A stretch of DNA of 27,815 nt from an uncultured Parolsenella sp. GTDB taxonomy: Bacteria; Actinomycetota; Coriobacteriia; Coriobacteriales; Atopobiaceae. Below are positions 15,651 through 23,367 of the stretch, piece by piece. The translations under genes and the position numbers were made by a program. The notes under the pieces were generated by a model that was not told the DNA's origin, did not search any database, and saw nothing but the letters and a program-made list of their open reading frames with translations. The number at the start of each line of letters is the position of its first letter. The first letter of the stretch is position 1. The DNA lies in contig CAKUNF010000018.1 of assembly GCA_934668375.1 (NCBI GenBank), positions 1 through 27,815 on the forward strand, written 5' to 3'.

Positions 15651-17873
15651 ATGAAGATCGTGAAGCGCAATGGCTCAGAGGTAACGTTTGACGTCAACAA
15701 GATCGTTTCGGCGATCGAGCGCGCCAACATCACCGTGCCGCTCGAGCAGCGCCTCACGCACGAGCAGGTCGTGGACGCGGGCGACGCCGTCGAGGCCGAG
15801 GCGAGCGTGTGCGGCCACACCGTCACCGTCGAGGAAGTCCAGGACATGGTCGAGGACCAGATCATGGCCAAGGGCGCGTTCTCCGTGGCGCGCAACTACA
15901 TCACGTACCGCTACGTCCAGGGCCTCAAGCGCCAGAACAACACGACGGACGACAAGATCCTCTCGCTCATCGAGTGCAACAACGAAGAGGTCAAGCAGGA
16001 GAACTCCAACAAGAACCCCACGGTCAACTCCGTCCAGCGCGACTACATGGCCGGCGAGGTCTCCAAGGACCTCACGATGCGCATGCTGCTGCCCGAAGAC
16101 GTCGTGGAGGCCCACAACGAGGGCATCATCCACTTCCACGACTCTGACTACTATGCCCAGCACATGCACAACTGCGACCTCGTGAACCTTGAGGACATGC
16201 TGCAGAACGGCACCGTCATCTCCGGCACGCTCATCGAGAAGCCGCACAGCTTCTCGACCGCCTGCAACATCGCCACGCAGATCATCGCCCAGGTGGCCTC
16301 GTCCCAGTATGGCGGCCAGTCCATCTCGCTCACGCACCTCGCCCCGTTCGTCGAGGTCAGCAGGCGCAAGATTCGTCGCGAGGTCCAGGCCGAGCTTGCC
16401 GAGCTTGGTGTCGAGGCCAACGAGGATAAGGTGCGCTCCGTCGTGGAGAACCGCCTTCTCGACGAGATTCGCCGCGGCGTGCAGACCATCCAGTACCAGG
16501 TCGTGACCCTCATGACCACGAACGGCCAGGCCCCGTTCGTCACGGTGTTCATGTACCTCAACGAGGCCCGTTCCGCCCAGGAGAAGCACGACCTCGCCCT
16601 CATCATCAAGGAGACGCTGCGCCAGCGCTACGAGGGCGTCAAGAACGAGGCCGGCGTCTGGATCACCCCGGCGTTCCCCAAGCTCATCTACGTGCTCGAG
16701 GACGACAACATCGAGCCGGGCCAGAAGTACTACTACCTCACCGAGCTTGCGGCCAAGTGCACGGCCAAGCGCATGGTGCCCGACTACATCTCCGAGAAGA
16801 AGATGCGCGAGCTCAAGCTCTCCAAGGGCGAGACGCCCGGCAACGGCGACTGCTACACCTGCATGGGCTGCCGCAGCTTCCTTACGCCCGACCGTTCTGG
16901 CAACGGCTTTGGCAACGTGGCCCAGGCCAAGAACTACGATCCGAGCAAGCCCAAGTACTACGGCCGCTTTAACCAGGGCGTCGTCACGATCAACCTGCCG
17001 GACGTCGCGCTCTCTTCCGGCGGAGACGTGGACAAGTTCTGGCAGATCTTCGAGGAGCGTCTCGAGCTGTGCCACAAGGCCCTCCGCTGCCGTCACGAGC
17101 GTCTCAAGGGAACGCTCTCTGACGCCGCGCCCATCCTGTGGCAGTACGGCGCGCTCGCGCGTCTTCCCAAGGGCGCCAAGATCGACCCGCTGCTCTATGG
17201 CGGCTACTCCACGATCAGCCTGGGCTACGCGGGTCTCTACGAGTGCGTCAAGTACATGACGGGCCATTCTCACACCGACCCCGAGGCCACGCCGTTCGCA
17301 CTGTCCATCATGCAGAAGATGAACGACAAGTGCACCGAGTGGAAGACGGCCGAGGACATCGACTACTCGATCTATGGCACACCGCTCGAGTCCACGACGT
17401 ACAAGTTCGCCAAGTGCCTCCAGCGCCGCTTTGGCGTCATCGAGGGCATCACGGACCACGGATACATCACGAACAGTTACCACGTGAACGTGCGCGAGAA
17501 GATCGACGCCTTCACGAAGCTCAAGTTCGAGAGCGAGTTCCAGCGCCTGTCTCCGGGTGGTGCCATCTCCTATGTCGAGGTTCCCAACATGCAGGACAAC
17601 CTCGAGGCCGTCATGAGCGTGCTGCACTACATCTACGACAACATCATGTACGCCGAGCTCAACACCAAGAGCGACTACTGCCAGGTCTGCGGCTACGATG
17701 GCGAGATCAGAATAGTCGAGGATGACGGCAAGCTCGTCTGGGAATGCCCGCACTGCGGCAACCGTGACCAGAGCAAGCTCAACGTGGCGCGTCGCACCTG
17801 CGGCTACATCGGCACGCAGTTCTGGAACCAGGGTCGCACCGAGGAGATTCGCGACCGCGTGCTGCATCTGTAA
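15651..17873 (+). CDS. nrdD: Anaerobic ribonucleoside-triphosphate reductase, catalytic subunit
   Basis: This class III glycyl-radical enzyme reduces ribonucleoside triphosphates to dNTPs without oxygen; NrdG, encoded next, installs its radical. The 740-residue product has an N-terminal ATP-cone (KIVKRNGSEVTFDVNKIV, 2-19, extending to about 95) for allosteric control. Family stretches include HFHDSDYYAQHMHNCDLVNL and CYTCMGCRSFL. A C-terminal zinc site is formed by CQVCG and CPHCG, and the glycyl-radical loop RTCGYIG has the radical Gly at about 718. Length and motifs are complete. The SD GGAGGAG precedes the ATG. NrdR-like boxes upstream suggest repression by NrdR, whose gene is not in the window. 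Confidence 0.97.
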   Translation: MKIVKRNGSEVTFDVNKIVSAIERANITVPLEQRLTHEQVVDAGDAVEAEASVCGHTVTVEEVQDMVEDQIMAKGAFSVARNYITYRYVQGLKRQNNTTDDKILSLIECNNEEVKQENSNKNPTVNSVQRDYMAGEVSKDLTMRMLLPEDVVEAHNEGIIHFHDSDYYAQHMHNCDLVNLEDMLQNGTVISGTLIEKPHSFSTACNIATQIIAQVASSQYGGQSISLTHLAPFVEVSRRKIRREVQAELAELGVEANEDKVRSVVENRLLDEIRRGVQTIQYQVVTLMTTNGQAPFVTVFMYLNEARSAQEKHDLALIIKETLRQRYEGVKNEAGVWITPAFPKLIYVLEDDNIEPGQKYYYLTELAAKCTAKRMVPDYISEKKMRELKLSKGETPGNGDCYTCMGCRSFLTPDRSGNGFGNVAQAKNYDPSKPKYYGRFNQGVVTINLPDVALSSGGDVDKFWQIFEERLELCHKALRCRHERLKGTLSDAAPILWQYGALARLPKGAKIDPLLYGGYSTISLGYAGLYECVKYMTGHSHTDPEATPFALSIMQKMNDKCTEWKTAEDIDYSIYGTPLESTTYKFAKCLQRRFGVIEGITDHGYITNSYHVNVREKIDAFTKLKFESEFQRLSPGGAISYVEVPNMQDNLEAVMSVLHYIYDNIMYAELNTKSDYCQVCGYDGEIRIVEDDGKLVWECPHCGNRDQSKLNVARRTCGYIGTQFWNQGRTEEIRDRVLHL

Positions 17874-17885
17874 GAGCCTTTGCGT

Positions 17886-17917
17886 GGGTCCCGTCGGATT
17901 TGTGGCGGGGCCCTTTT
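17886..17917 (+). terminator. Terminator-like hairpin between nrdD and nrdG
   Basis: The stem pairs 17886-17895 with 17904-17913 (10 positions including two G-U pairs), with an 8-nt loop and TTTT at 17914-17917. It lies 12 nt after the nrdD stop and 40 nt before the nrdG start, so it should reduce read-through into nrdG. Confidence 0.65.
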
Positions 17918-17956
17918 GCGTCTGTTCTCGACTCGAGAAGCCCATGGGGGAGACCA

Positions 17957-18508
17957 GTGAACTACGGAGCCATCAAGTACTGTGACATCGCCAACGGCGT
18001 GGGCGTGAGGACGTCCCTGTTCGTCTCAGGGTGCAGGGTCCACTGTCCTGGTTGCTTTAACGGTGAGGCCCAGGACTTCGGGTATGGCGAGCTGTTCTCC
18101 CGCGAGACCGAGAGCGATCTGCTGGAGAGCCTCAGGCCCTCCTATGTGCGTGGCCTGTCGCTGTTGGGTGGCGACCCCATGGAGCCAGAGCACCAGCCGG
18201 AGCTTCTCGAGCTCTGCGAGCGCGTCGTCATGGAACTGCCCGAGAAGGACATCTGGTGCTACACGGGCTACGTCTATGAACGAGACCTGGTTGCTGGTGG
18301 TAGACGCTATGTCGAGGGCGTCACCGACCGCCTGCTCGACTGCATCGACGTCCTCGTCGATGGGCCCTTCATCGAGGCTGAAAAAGACATCACGCTGCGT
18401 TTTCGCGGCTCTGCCAACCAACGCCTCATCGACCTTCCCAAGACGCGCGAGACCGGCCAGATCACCCTCTGGGACGATGGCCCGCTCTTCGGTACGCACA
18501 CGATGTAG
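17957..18508 (+). CDS. nrdG: Anaerobic ribonucleotide reductase activating protein
   Basis: This radical-SAM enzyme uses a [4Fe-4S] cluster and S-adenosylmethionine to generate the glycyl radical on NrdD. The 183-residue product has the cluster motif CRVHCPGC (Cys26, Cys30, Cys33, CX3CX2C), preceded by NGVGVRTSLFVSG, and a following LSLLGGDPMEPEH stretch. It is somewhat longer than the E. coli protein (154). I chose the GTG at 17957, which has GGGGGA a few nt upstream; the in-frame ATG at 17900 lies inside the preceding terminator hairpin. It is downstream of nrdD but separated by that hairpin. Confidence 0.93.
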   Translation: MNYGAIKYCDIANGVGVRTSLFVSGCRVHCPGCFNGEAQDFGYGELFSRETESDLLESLRPSYVRGLSLLGGDPMEPEHQPELLELCERVVMELPEKDIWCYTGYVYERDLVAGGRRYVEGVTDRLLDCIDVLVDGPFIEAEKDITLRFRGSANQRLIDLPKTRETGQITLWDDGPLFGTHTM

Positions 18509-18513
18509 TTGAG

Positions 18514-18634
18514 CTGCACGTAATTTGGGGTTATCTGAATATTTGGGCTGCCTAGAGCGGCTTTCTGCACGAAAAACGAGGTTATCGGAACGTATTTTAG
18601 CTCTAGCGTTCCGATAACCTCGTATTGTGTGCAG
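18514..18634. repeat. Three-copy repeat (CTGCAC...GGTTATC.GAA) forming a terminator
   Basis: Units sharing CTGCAC followed by a GGTTATCxGAA block occur at 18514-18540 (plus, degenerate), 18565-18592 (plus) and 18607-18634 (minus). The last two form an inverted repeat with 25 of 28 positions matching, including a perfect 16-bp core (18577-18592 with 18607-18622) around a 14-nt loop. It lies between the convergent nrdG and EIIB-AroQ genes and probably terminates both. The partial third copy shows that the unit is repetitive and more than a hairpin. Confidence 0.65.
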
Positions 18635-18671
18635 GTGGCTCGCGGGTCAATTGCGCGCTGCTTGCCTGGGT

Positions 18672-19628
18672 CTACATCCCCAGGTGGGCGGCGAGGTCGA
18701 GAATGGCCTTGCGGTAGCCTTCCAGACCCATGCCGGTGATGGTCTCGAAGCAGGCCTGCCTCACGTAGGAGACCTGGCGGAAGTCCTCGCGGTCCTCCAC
18801 GCGGGAGATGTGAATCTCCACGCAGGGGAGCGACACGGCCTTCAGCGCATCGAGGATGGCGACGGAGGTGTGCGTGTAGGCGGCAGGGTTCATGACGATG
18901 CCGTCATAGGTTCCGAGGGCTGCCTGGATCTCGTCGACGATGGCGCCCTCGTGGTTGCTCTGGAAGCAGCGGACACCCGTAAAGCCCGCTTCGGCAGCCG
19001 CGGCCTTGCACGTGCGTACGAGCGCCGCGTAGTCTGCCTTGCCGTAGATGCTGGGCTCGCGAATGCCGAGCATGTTGATGTTGGGCCCGTTGATGACGAG
19101 AACGGACTTGCCGCTCTTCTCGGGCCTTGCGGAAGCGGCTGCTTTAGCGCCGTCATCGAGGAAGGCTCGTAGCGCGTCCATGTCCTCCTTGCCCAGGCGC
19201 TCGTCGTTGATGGCGGCGCGCTGCTGTGCGCGGTAGGAGCTTCTGCGGCCAGGTGTGATGACGATTCGATCCTGCTTCTTGGGCTCGGGTTTGGTCTCCT
19301 CGGTTTTTGGATCGTCCTTCTTCTCCGCAAGGGACTCCATCGGGCTTCTTGGTGCGGAGGAGGGGCCGCTTACGCCCACGCCAGACTGAATCGAGAACTC
19401 TCGAGAGACGCCCTCGATGGAGGCGGGTCCCAACACGACCTCGATCCCGCTTGCTCCGCGCTTCACGGTGCCCAGGACGCCCCTGATGGCCTTGAGTCCC
19501 TCTGCATCAACGGCGCTCTGGTCGTTGAGCGTGAGCCGGAGTCGCGTGAGGCACGTCATGACGCTCGTGACGTTGTCGCTGCCTCCCACGGCGGTCAAAA
19601 TCTTGCCGGCGACTTCCCGGTACTCCAT
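18672..19628 (-). CDS. PTS EIIB domain fused to type II 3-dehydroquinate dehydratase
   Basis: The 318-residue protein has two recognisable parts. Residues 1-78 look like a glucose-superfamily PTS EIIB domain: AGKILTAVGGSDNVTSV, phosphorylatable Cys26 in TCLTRLRLTL, and GIEVVLGPAS. A charged, probably disordered linker follows (about 80-172, with KTEETKPEPKK). Residues 173-318 are a complete AroQ dehydroquinase: GPNINMLGIREPSIYG with Arg190 and Tyr195, NPAAYTHTS with Asn247 and His253, and EIHISRVEDREDF with His273 and Arg280. AroQ converts 3-dehydroquinate to 3-dehydroshikimate. The ATG at 19628 has GAAGGGA upstream. An in-frame ATG at 19181 follows AAGGAGG by only 2 nt and could allow a shorter AroQ-only product. 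No EIIA or EIIC part is present. Confidence 0.88.
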   Translation of the reverse strand: MEYREVAGKILTAVGGSDNVTSVMTCLTRLRLTLNDQSAVDAEGLKAIRGVLGTVKRGASGIEVVLGPASIEGVSREFSIQSGVGVSGPSSAPRSPMESLAEKKDDPKTEETKPEPKKQDRIVITPGRRSSYRAQQRAAINDERLGKEDMDALRAFLDDGAKAAASARPEKSGKSVLVINGPNINMLGIREPSIYGKADYAALVRTCKAAAAEAGFTGVRCFQSNHEGAIVDEIQAALGTYDGIVMNPAAYTHTSVAILDALKAVSLPCVEIHISRVEDREDFRQVSYVRQACFETITGMGLEGYRKAILDLAAHLGM

Positions 19629-19762
19629 GGTGCTATCCCTTCTCGAGGGCGATTCGTTCGCGCCTCGTGAGCCATTCGTAGTGACGCTCTAGACTTACAC
19701 GTTCCGGCCTGCAATGCGACGAGAAATTTGTGGAAGTGGCATGCCTCTCCGCCGAGCGGGTG

Positions 19763-21043
19763 TTAGAGACCAAGCCTTCGCACAATCTCCAACGCGTCAC
19801 CCCTTGCCGAGCCCGTGCAGGAGACGATGTGGTCTGCCCAGGCTCGGTAGAGGGGCAGGCGCTCTCGCGCAAGCGCCGCGACGCCCCGTTGCTGGGAGAG
19901 GGGGCGCCCCTTGCTGGAGAGCTCCTCGATCTTGCGGTCAATCATGACAACCGAGGAGTTCTGGCGCAAAAGCGGCAGGTTCTCCGGCCTGGTGACCACA
20001 CCGCCCCCACACGAAATGACAAGCGAGCTGCCCTTGGCCACCTCGGCGAGCGCCTTTGTCTCCATCCTGCGGAAGGTCTCCTCGCCCTGTGTCTGAATGA
20101 CGTCTGCGGGCGTCCTTCCGTAGCGCTGGGAGAAGTCCACGTCCATGTCGACGAACGTGCGACCTGTGAGCTCGGCGAGGTTTCGACCTGCGCTCGTCTT
20201 GCCGCTCCCTGGCATGCCGATGAGCGCCACGTTGCGACACTGGAGCGTTATCTCGCGCTCGATGGAGCCGATGAGTTCCTCGTCCAGCTCGCGTCCCTGC
20301 CACATCGCACTCGAGAGCCATGCCTGGCCCACGAGCATCACCAGGCCGCTCTCGGCTGGAATGCCGAGCCTGTCGGCATCGAGCATGATGCCCGTCCGCT
20401 CGGGGTTGTAGACGACGTCTACGACGCCTCGTAGGCCGGCAAGCGCCTCGAGCGTTCCCTCCGGCAGCGGTGAGGCCGGGCAGTTTGGATACATTCCCAC
20501 GGGCGTCGTGTTCACGATGAGTGCCGCGTCCGAATGACGCACGGTGACGGTCTCGTAGGTGTCCGTCCCGTGGCGCGAGATGACGACGGGCGTGGCTCCC
20601 GCATCCTCGAGCGCCGCCACAACGGCCTTGGACGCGCCGCCCGAGCCAAGCACGAGGGCCTTGGATCCGCGCAGGGTGTCTCTGCTCCCAAGGTGCCTCT
20701 CGCAGAAGCGTCCCAGCATCCATGCGAAGCCGAACAGGTCGGTGTTGTCTCCGATGATGCAACCGTCCGCCCCGTGCAGCAGCGTGTTCACCGCGCCTAT
20801 GCGGGCGGCGTTGGGGCGCAGCTCGTCAACGATGCCTACCAGGTCTTGCTTGTAGGGAATCGTGCAGTTGAGGCCCTGCCAGGTGCCCTCGCGAACGAAG
20901 ACGGCGAGCTCGTCCGGCTCGAGCTCCACGAGCTCGTAGGGGGTTGTCCCCAGGCGGTCATGAATCTGCGGGCTCCAACTGTGCCTGAGCGTGCAGCCGA
21001 GAAGGCCATACGTCACGGGCGGGTGCATGCGCGGCGCATCCAT
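19763..21043 (-). CDS. Bifunctional shikimate dehydrogenase / shikimate kinase (AroE-AroK fusion)
   Basis: The 426-residue protein joins two consecutive shikimate-pathway enzymes. Residues 1-265 are AroE (NADPH-dependent reduction of 3-dehydroshikimate). Its substrate-site Ser pair is in LRHSWSP (21-24), the catalytic Lys65 in NCTIPYK, Asp102 in GDNTDLFGF, and the nucleotide loop in VLGSGGASKA (131-140). Residues 269-426 are AroK (ATP-dependent shikimate phosphorylation), with P-loop GMPGSGKT (276-283), FVDMDVDF, GEETFRRME and SCGGGVV. The lid Arg is in KGRPLSQQRG. The ATG at 21043 is 2 nt after the pheA stop (TAGCCATG), so translation is probably coupled. The linker is short. A second ATG at 21028 is possible. 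Confidence 0.93.
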   Translation of the reverse strand: MDAPRMHPPVTYGLLGCTLRHSWSPQIHDRLGTTPYELVELEPDELAVFVREGTWQGLNCTIPYKQDLVGIVDELRPNAARIGAVNTLLHGADGCIIGDNTDLFGFAWMLGRFCERHLGSRDTLRGSKALVLGSGGASKAVVAALEDAGATPVVISRHGTDTYETVTVRHSDAALIVNTTPVGMYPNCPASPLPEGTLEALAGLRGVVDVVYNPERTGIMLDADRLGIPAESGLVMLVGQAWLSSAMWQGRELDEELIGSIEREITLQCRNVALIGMPGSGKTSAGRNLAELTGRTFVDMDVDFSQRYGRTPADVIQTQGEETFRRMETKALAEVAKGSSLVISCGGGVVTRPENLPLLRQNSSVVMIDRKIEELSSKGRPLSQQRGVAALARERLPLYRAWADHIVSCTGSARGDALEIVRRLGL

Positions 21044-21045
21044 GG

Positions 21046-22191
21046 CTAAACCAGCTCCGTATAGCTGCCGAGGTAGCGGTACTCCTCGCAGACGTCGTCG
21101 AGCGAGGCGATGAGCTTGGGGAACTCCGGCGCGGCGACGGGGCAGTCGATGTCGAAGTAGAACATGAAGTCGAAGTCCGAGTTGGGAATCGGGCGGCTCT
21201 CGAGCTTGAGGAGGTTGATGTCGAGCGCATAGAAGCGAGCGAGCACCTTGTAGAGGCTTCCCGGTTCGTTGGGGGTCACCACCATGAGTGACGTGCGATC
21301 CGCGCCCGGGTAGATCTCTAGGTTCTTGGTGATGCAGGCGAAGCGCGTGTAGTTGGCGTCGCTGTCCTGGACGTTTCTCGCCAGCGCCACGAGGTTGTAG
21401 AGCTCGGCGCACGAGCGGCTCGAGAGCGCGGCTACGTCGGTGCGCCCGCTCTCGGCCACCATCTTGGCGGCTGCGGCGGTGTTCTCGCAGACATGGACCG
21501 TGACCTCAGGGTGCTTCTCAAGGAAGCCCTTGCACTGGGCGATCGCCTGCTGGTGACTGTAGATGTCGCGGATGCCGCTGAGCTTGGCTCCGGGCAGGGC
21601 AAGCACGTTGTGGTCCACCTTGAGACGCACGCTGCGCACGATGTGGAAGTTGTGACGCATCATGAGGTCATAGACCTGGTTGACGGTACCTGCTGTGGAG
21701 TTCTCCACGGGGAGCACGCCGTAGCTGCAGAAGCCCTCGTCAACGGCACGGAACACGCCCTCCCACGAGTCGAAGTAGCTTATCTTGGCGCGCTTGAAGA
21801 GGCGGTCTGCCGCCAGCTGCGAATAGGCGCCCTCCACGCCCTGACAGGCCACGAACGCGTCCTGCGGGAAAAGTGCGGGCGTTTCATTGAGCGCCGCGGC
21901 GATCTGCCCGGCGAGCTCTGACTGATGGTTGAGCTCTGCGCTCTGCTCGGAGCGGGAGATCTCCATGATGAGGCTGAACAGCACCTGCGAGTAGTCCCTG
22001 AGCTTCTCGGGAACCTTCGTCGCCACGTCTGCGAGCTTGGCGCGCTCGCGGCCGCGGTCCAGGATGGGCTTGCCGCTCTCGCGCTTGTATTCGGCCACCT
22101 CGTGCGTGCACTGCATGCGCTGGGCAAAGAGGTCGCAGATCTGGGTGTCGATCGCGTCGATGCGGGCGCGGATTTCTGTGAGGTCGGCCAT
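21046..22191 (-). CDS. pheA: Bifunctional chorismate mutase / prephenate dehydratase
   Basis: This cytoplasmic P-protein turns chorismate into prephenate and then phenylpyruvate, the phenylalanine branch. The 381-residue product has an AroQ-class chorismate mutase (about 1-90, RARIDAIDTQICDLFAQRM and KPILDRGRE). The prephenate dehydratase domain spans about 113-285, with GVEGAYSQLAA, GVLPVENSTAGTV and the catalytic TRF motif at 282-284. A C-terminal ACT domain (about 299-375) with PGSLYKVL and LESRP binds phenylalanine for feedback inhibition in the family. The start has GGAG 6 nt upstream. It follows aroC by 37 nt and abuts the aroE-aroK fusion. Confidence 0.95.
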   Translation of the reverse strand: MADLTEIRARIDAIDTQICDLFAQRMQCTHEVAEYKRESGKPILDRGRERAKLADVATKVPEKLRDYSQVLFSLIMEISRSEQSAELNHQSELAGQIAAALNETPALFPQDAFVACQGVEGAYSQLAADRLFKRAKISYFDSWEGVFRAVDEGFCSYGVLPVENSTAGTVNQVYDLMMRHNFHIVRSVRLKVDHNVLALPGAKLSGIRDIYSHQQAIAQCKGFLEKHPEVTVHVCENTAAAAKMVAESGRTDVAALSSRSCAELYNLVALARNVQDSDANYTRFACITKNLEIYPGADRTSLMVVTPNEPGSLYKVLARFYALDINLLKLESRPIPNSDFDFMFYFDIDCPVAAPEFPKLIASLDDVCEEYRYLGSYTELV

Positions 22192-22228
22192 GGTGCTCCA
22201 AACGGTGGGTGATAGCTGGTGGTTGTTG

Positions 22229-23365
22229 CTAGATTGCGTGCGAGGAGAGCTCGGCGGGCTTGGGCGTGGGCAGGGCGCCGTCGTCCACGAGTGCGTCGAG
22301 CAGCGCGAGCGCGCACGCGGCCTCCACGACGGGCACCGCTCTGGGGACGATGCAGGGGTCGTGGCGTCCGTGGACGACGAGGTCCGCGTCCTCGCGAGTG
22401 GCGAGGTCCACGCTTTCCTGGCGCCTTCCGATGGAGGGCGTGGGCTTGAAGGCGGCTCGCCAGACGATGGGCATGCCTGTGGAGATGCCGCCGAGGATGC
22501 CGCCCGCGTCGTTCTTCTCGGTCACGATGCGGTCGTCAACCACGCGGTACGGGTCGTTGTCCTGCGAGCCAAGTAGCGCGGACACGCCAAAGCCCGCACC
22601 AAACTCGACGCCCTTGACGGCGGGGATGCCGTAGGCGATGCGCGCGATGCGGTTCTCGAGACCATCGAACATCGGGTCGCCGATGCCTGCGGGCATGCCG
22701 TAGGCCACGCACTCGATGACGCCGCCCACGGAGTCCAGGTCCGACTTGGCGGCGAGGATGGCCTCGTGCATGGCGCGGGCCGCATCGGAGCTTATGCAGG
22801 GGAGCTCGTTTGCGCTGATGGCCTCGAGCTGCCTGGCGTCGAGCGCCATGCTGTCGAGCGGCTCGTCGGCTATGCCCTCGGGCCCGAGCTGGGAGATGTG
22901 CGCGACGACGCGAATCCCCAGCGTCTGCTCGAGCGCCTGCAGGGCGATGCCGCCTGCGATGCACAGCGGTGCCGTGAGACGGCCGGAGAAGTGCCCGCCG
23001 CCCGCGACGTCGTGGTGGTTGCCGTAGCGAAGGTACGCGGGGTAGTCAGCGTGCCCGGGGCGAGGAACGCGGCGCAGGCCCTCGTAGTCCTGGCTGCGGG
23101 TGTTCGTGTTCTCGATGATGGCCGAGAGCGGCGCGCCGCACGTGTGGCCGTCCACGAGGCCAGAGAGGACGCGCGGACGGTCCGGCTCGCGGCGAGCCGT
23201 CGCTGTGTCAGAGCGGCCCGGGGCACGTCGTGCGAGGAACGCCTGCAGCTCGTCAAGGTCAACCGAGAGGCCGGCGGGGAGGCCCTCGACGACGCAGCCG
23301 ATCGCCTCGGAGTGGGACTGGCCAAAGATGGAGAGGCGCACGGAGTGGCCGATGCTCGATGCCAT
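22229..23365 (-). CDS. aroC: Chorismate synthase
   Basis: This FMN-dependent enzyme converts 5-enolpyruvylshikimate-3-phosphate to chorismate. The 378-residue product shows the family motifs FGQSHSEAIGCVVEGLPAG (N-terminus), RRAPGRSDTAT, HADYPAYLRYGNHHDVAGGG in the flavin-site region and the C-terminal GRHDPCIVPRAVPVVEA. The ATG at 23365 lies 2 nt after the aroA stop (TAGCCATG), with GTGAGG upstream inside aroA. The upstream in-frame extension runs into aroA and is not used. Length is normal for the family. Confidence 0.96.
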   Translation of the reverse strand: MASSIGHSVRLSIFGQSHSEAIGCVVEGLPAGLSVDLDELQAFLARRAPGRSDTATARREPDRPRVLSGLVDGHTCGAPLSAIIENTNTRSQDYEGLRRVPRPGHADYPAYLRYGNHHDVAGGGHFSGRLTAPLCIAGGIALQALEQTLGIRVVAHISQLGPEGIADEPLDSMALDARQLEAISANELPCISSDAARAMHEAILAAKSDLDSVGGVIECVAYGMPAGIGDPMFDGLENRIARIAYGIPAVKGVEFGAGFGVSALLGSQDNDPYRVVDDRIVTEKNDAGGILGGISTGMPIVWRAAFKPTPSIGRRQESVDLATREDADLVVHGRHDPCIVPRAVPVVEAACALALLDALVDDGALPTPKPAELSSHAI

Positions 23366-23367
23366 GG

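Noticed and set aside
15675..17945. Very long minus-strand open frame opposite nrdD
   Set aside because: It mirrors nrdD codons (Leu/Val/Asp/Arg-rich low-complexity translation) and has no SD. nrdD itself is complete and certain.
19633..19941. Minus-strand frame ending 4 nt before EIIB-aroQ
   Set aside because: Most of it overlaps the aroK part of the fusion in another frame, and the remaining 25 or so codons have no usable start. It is treated as non-coding leader.
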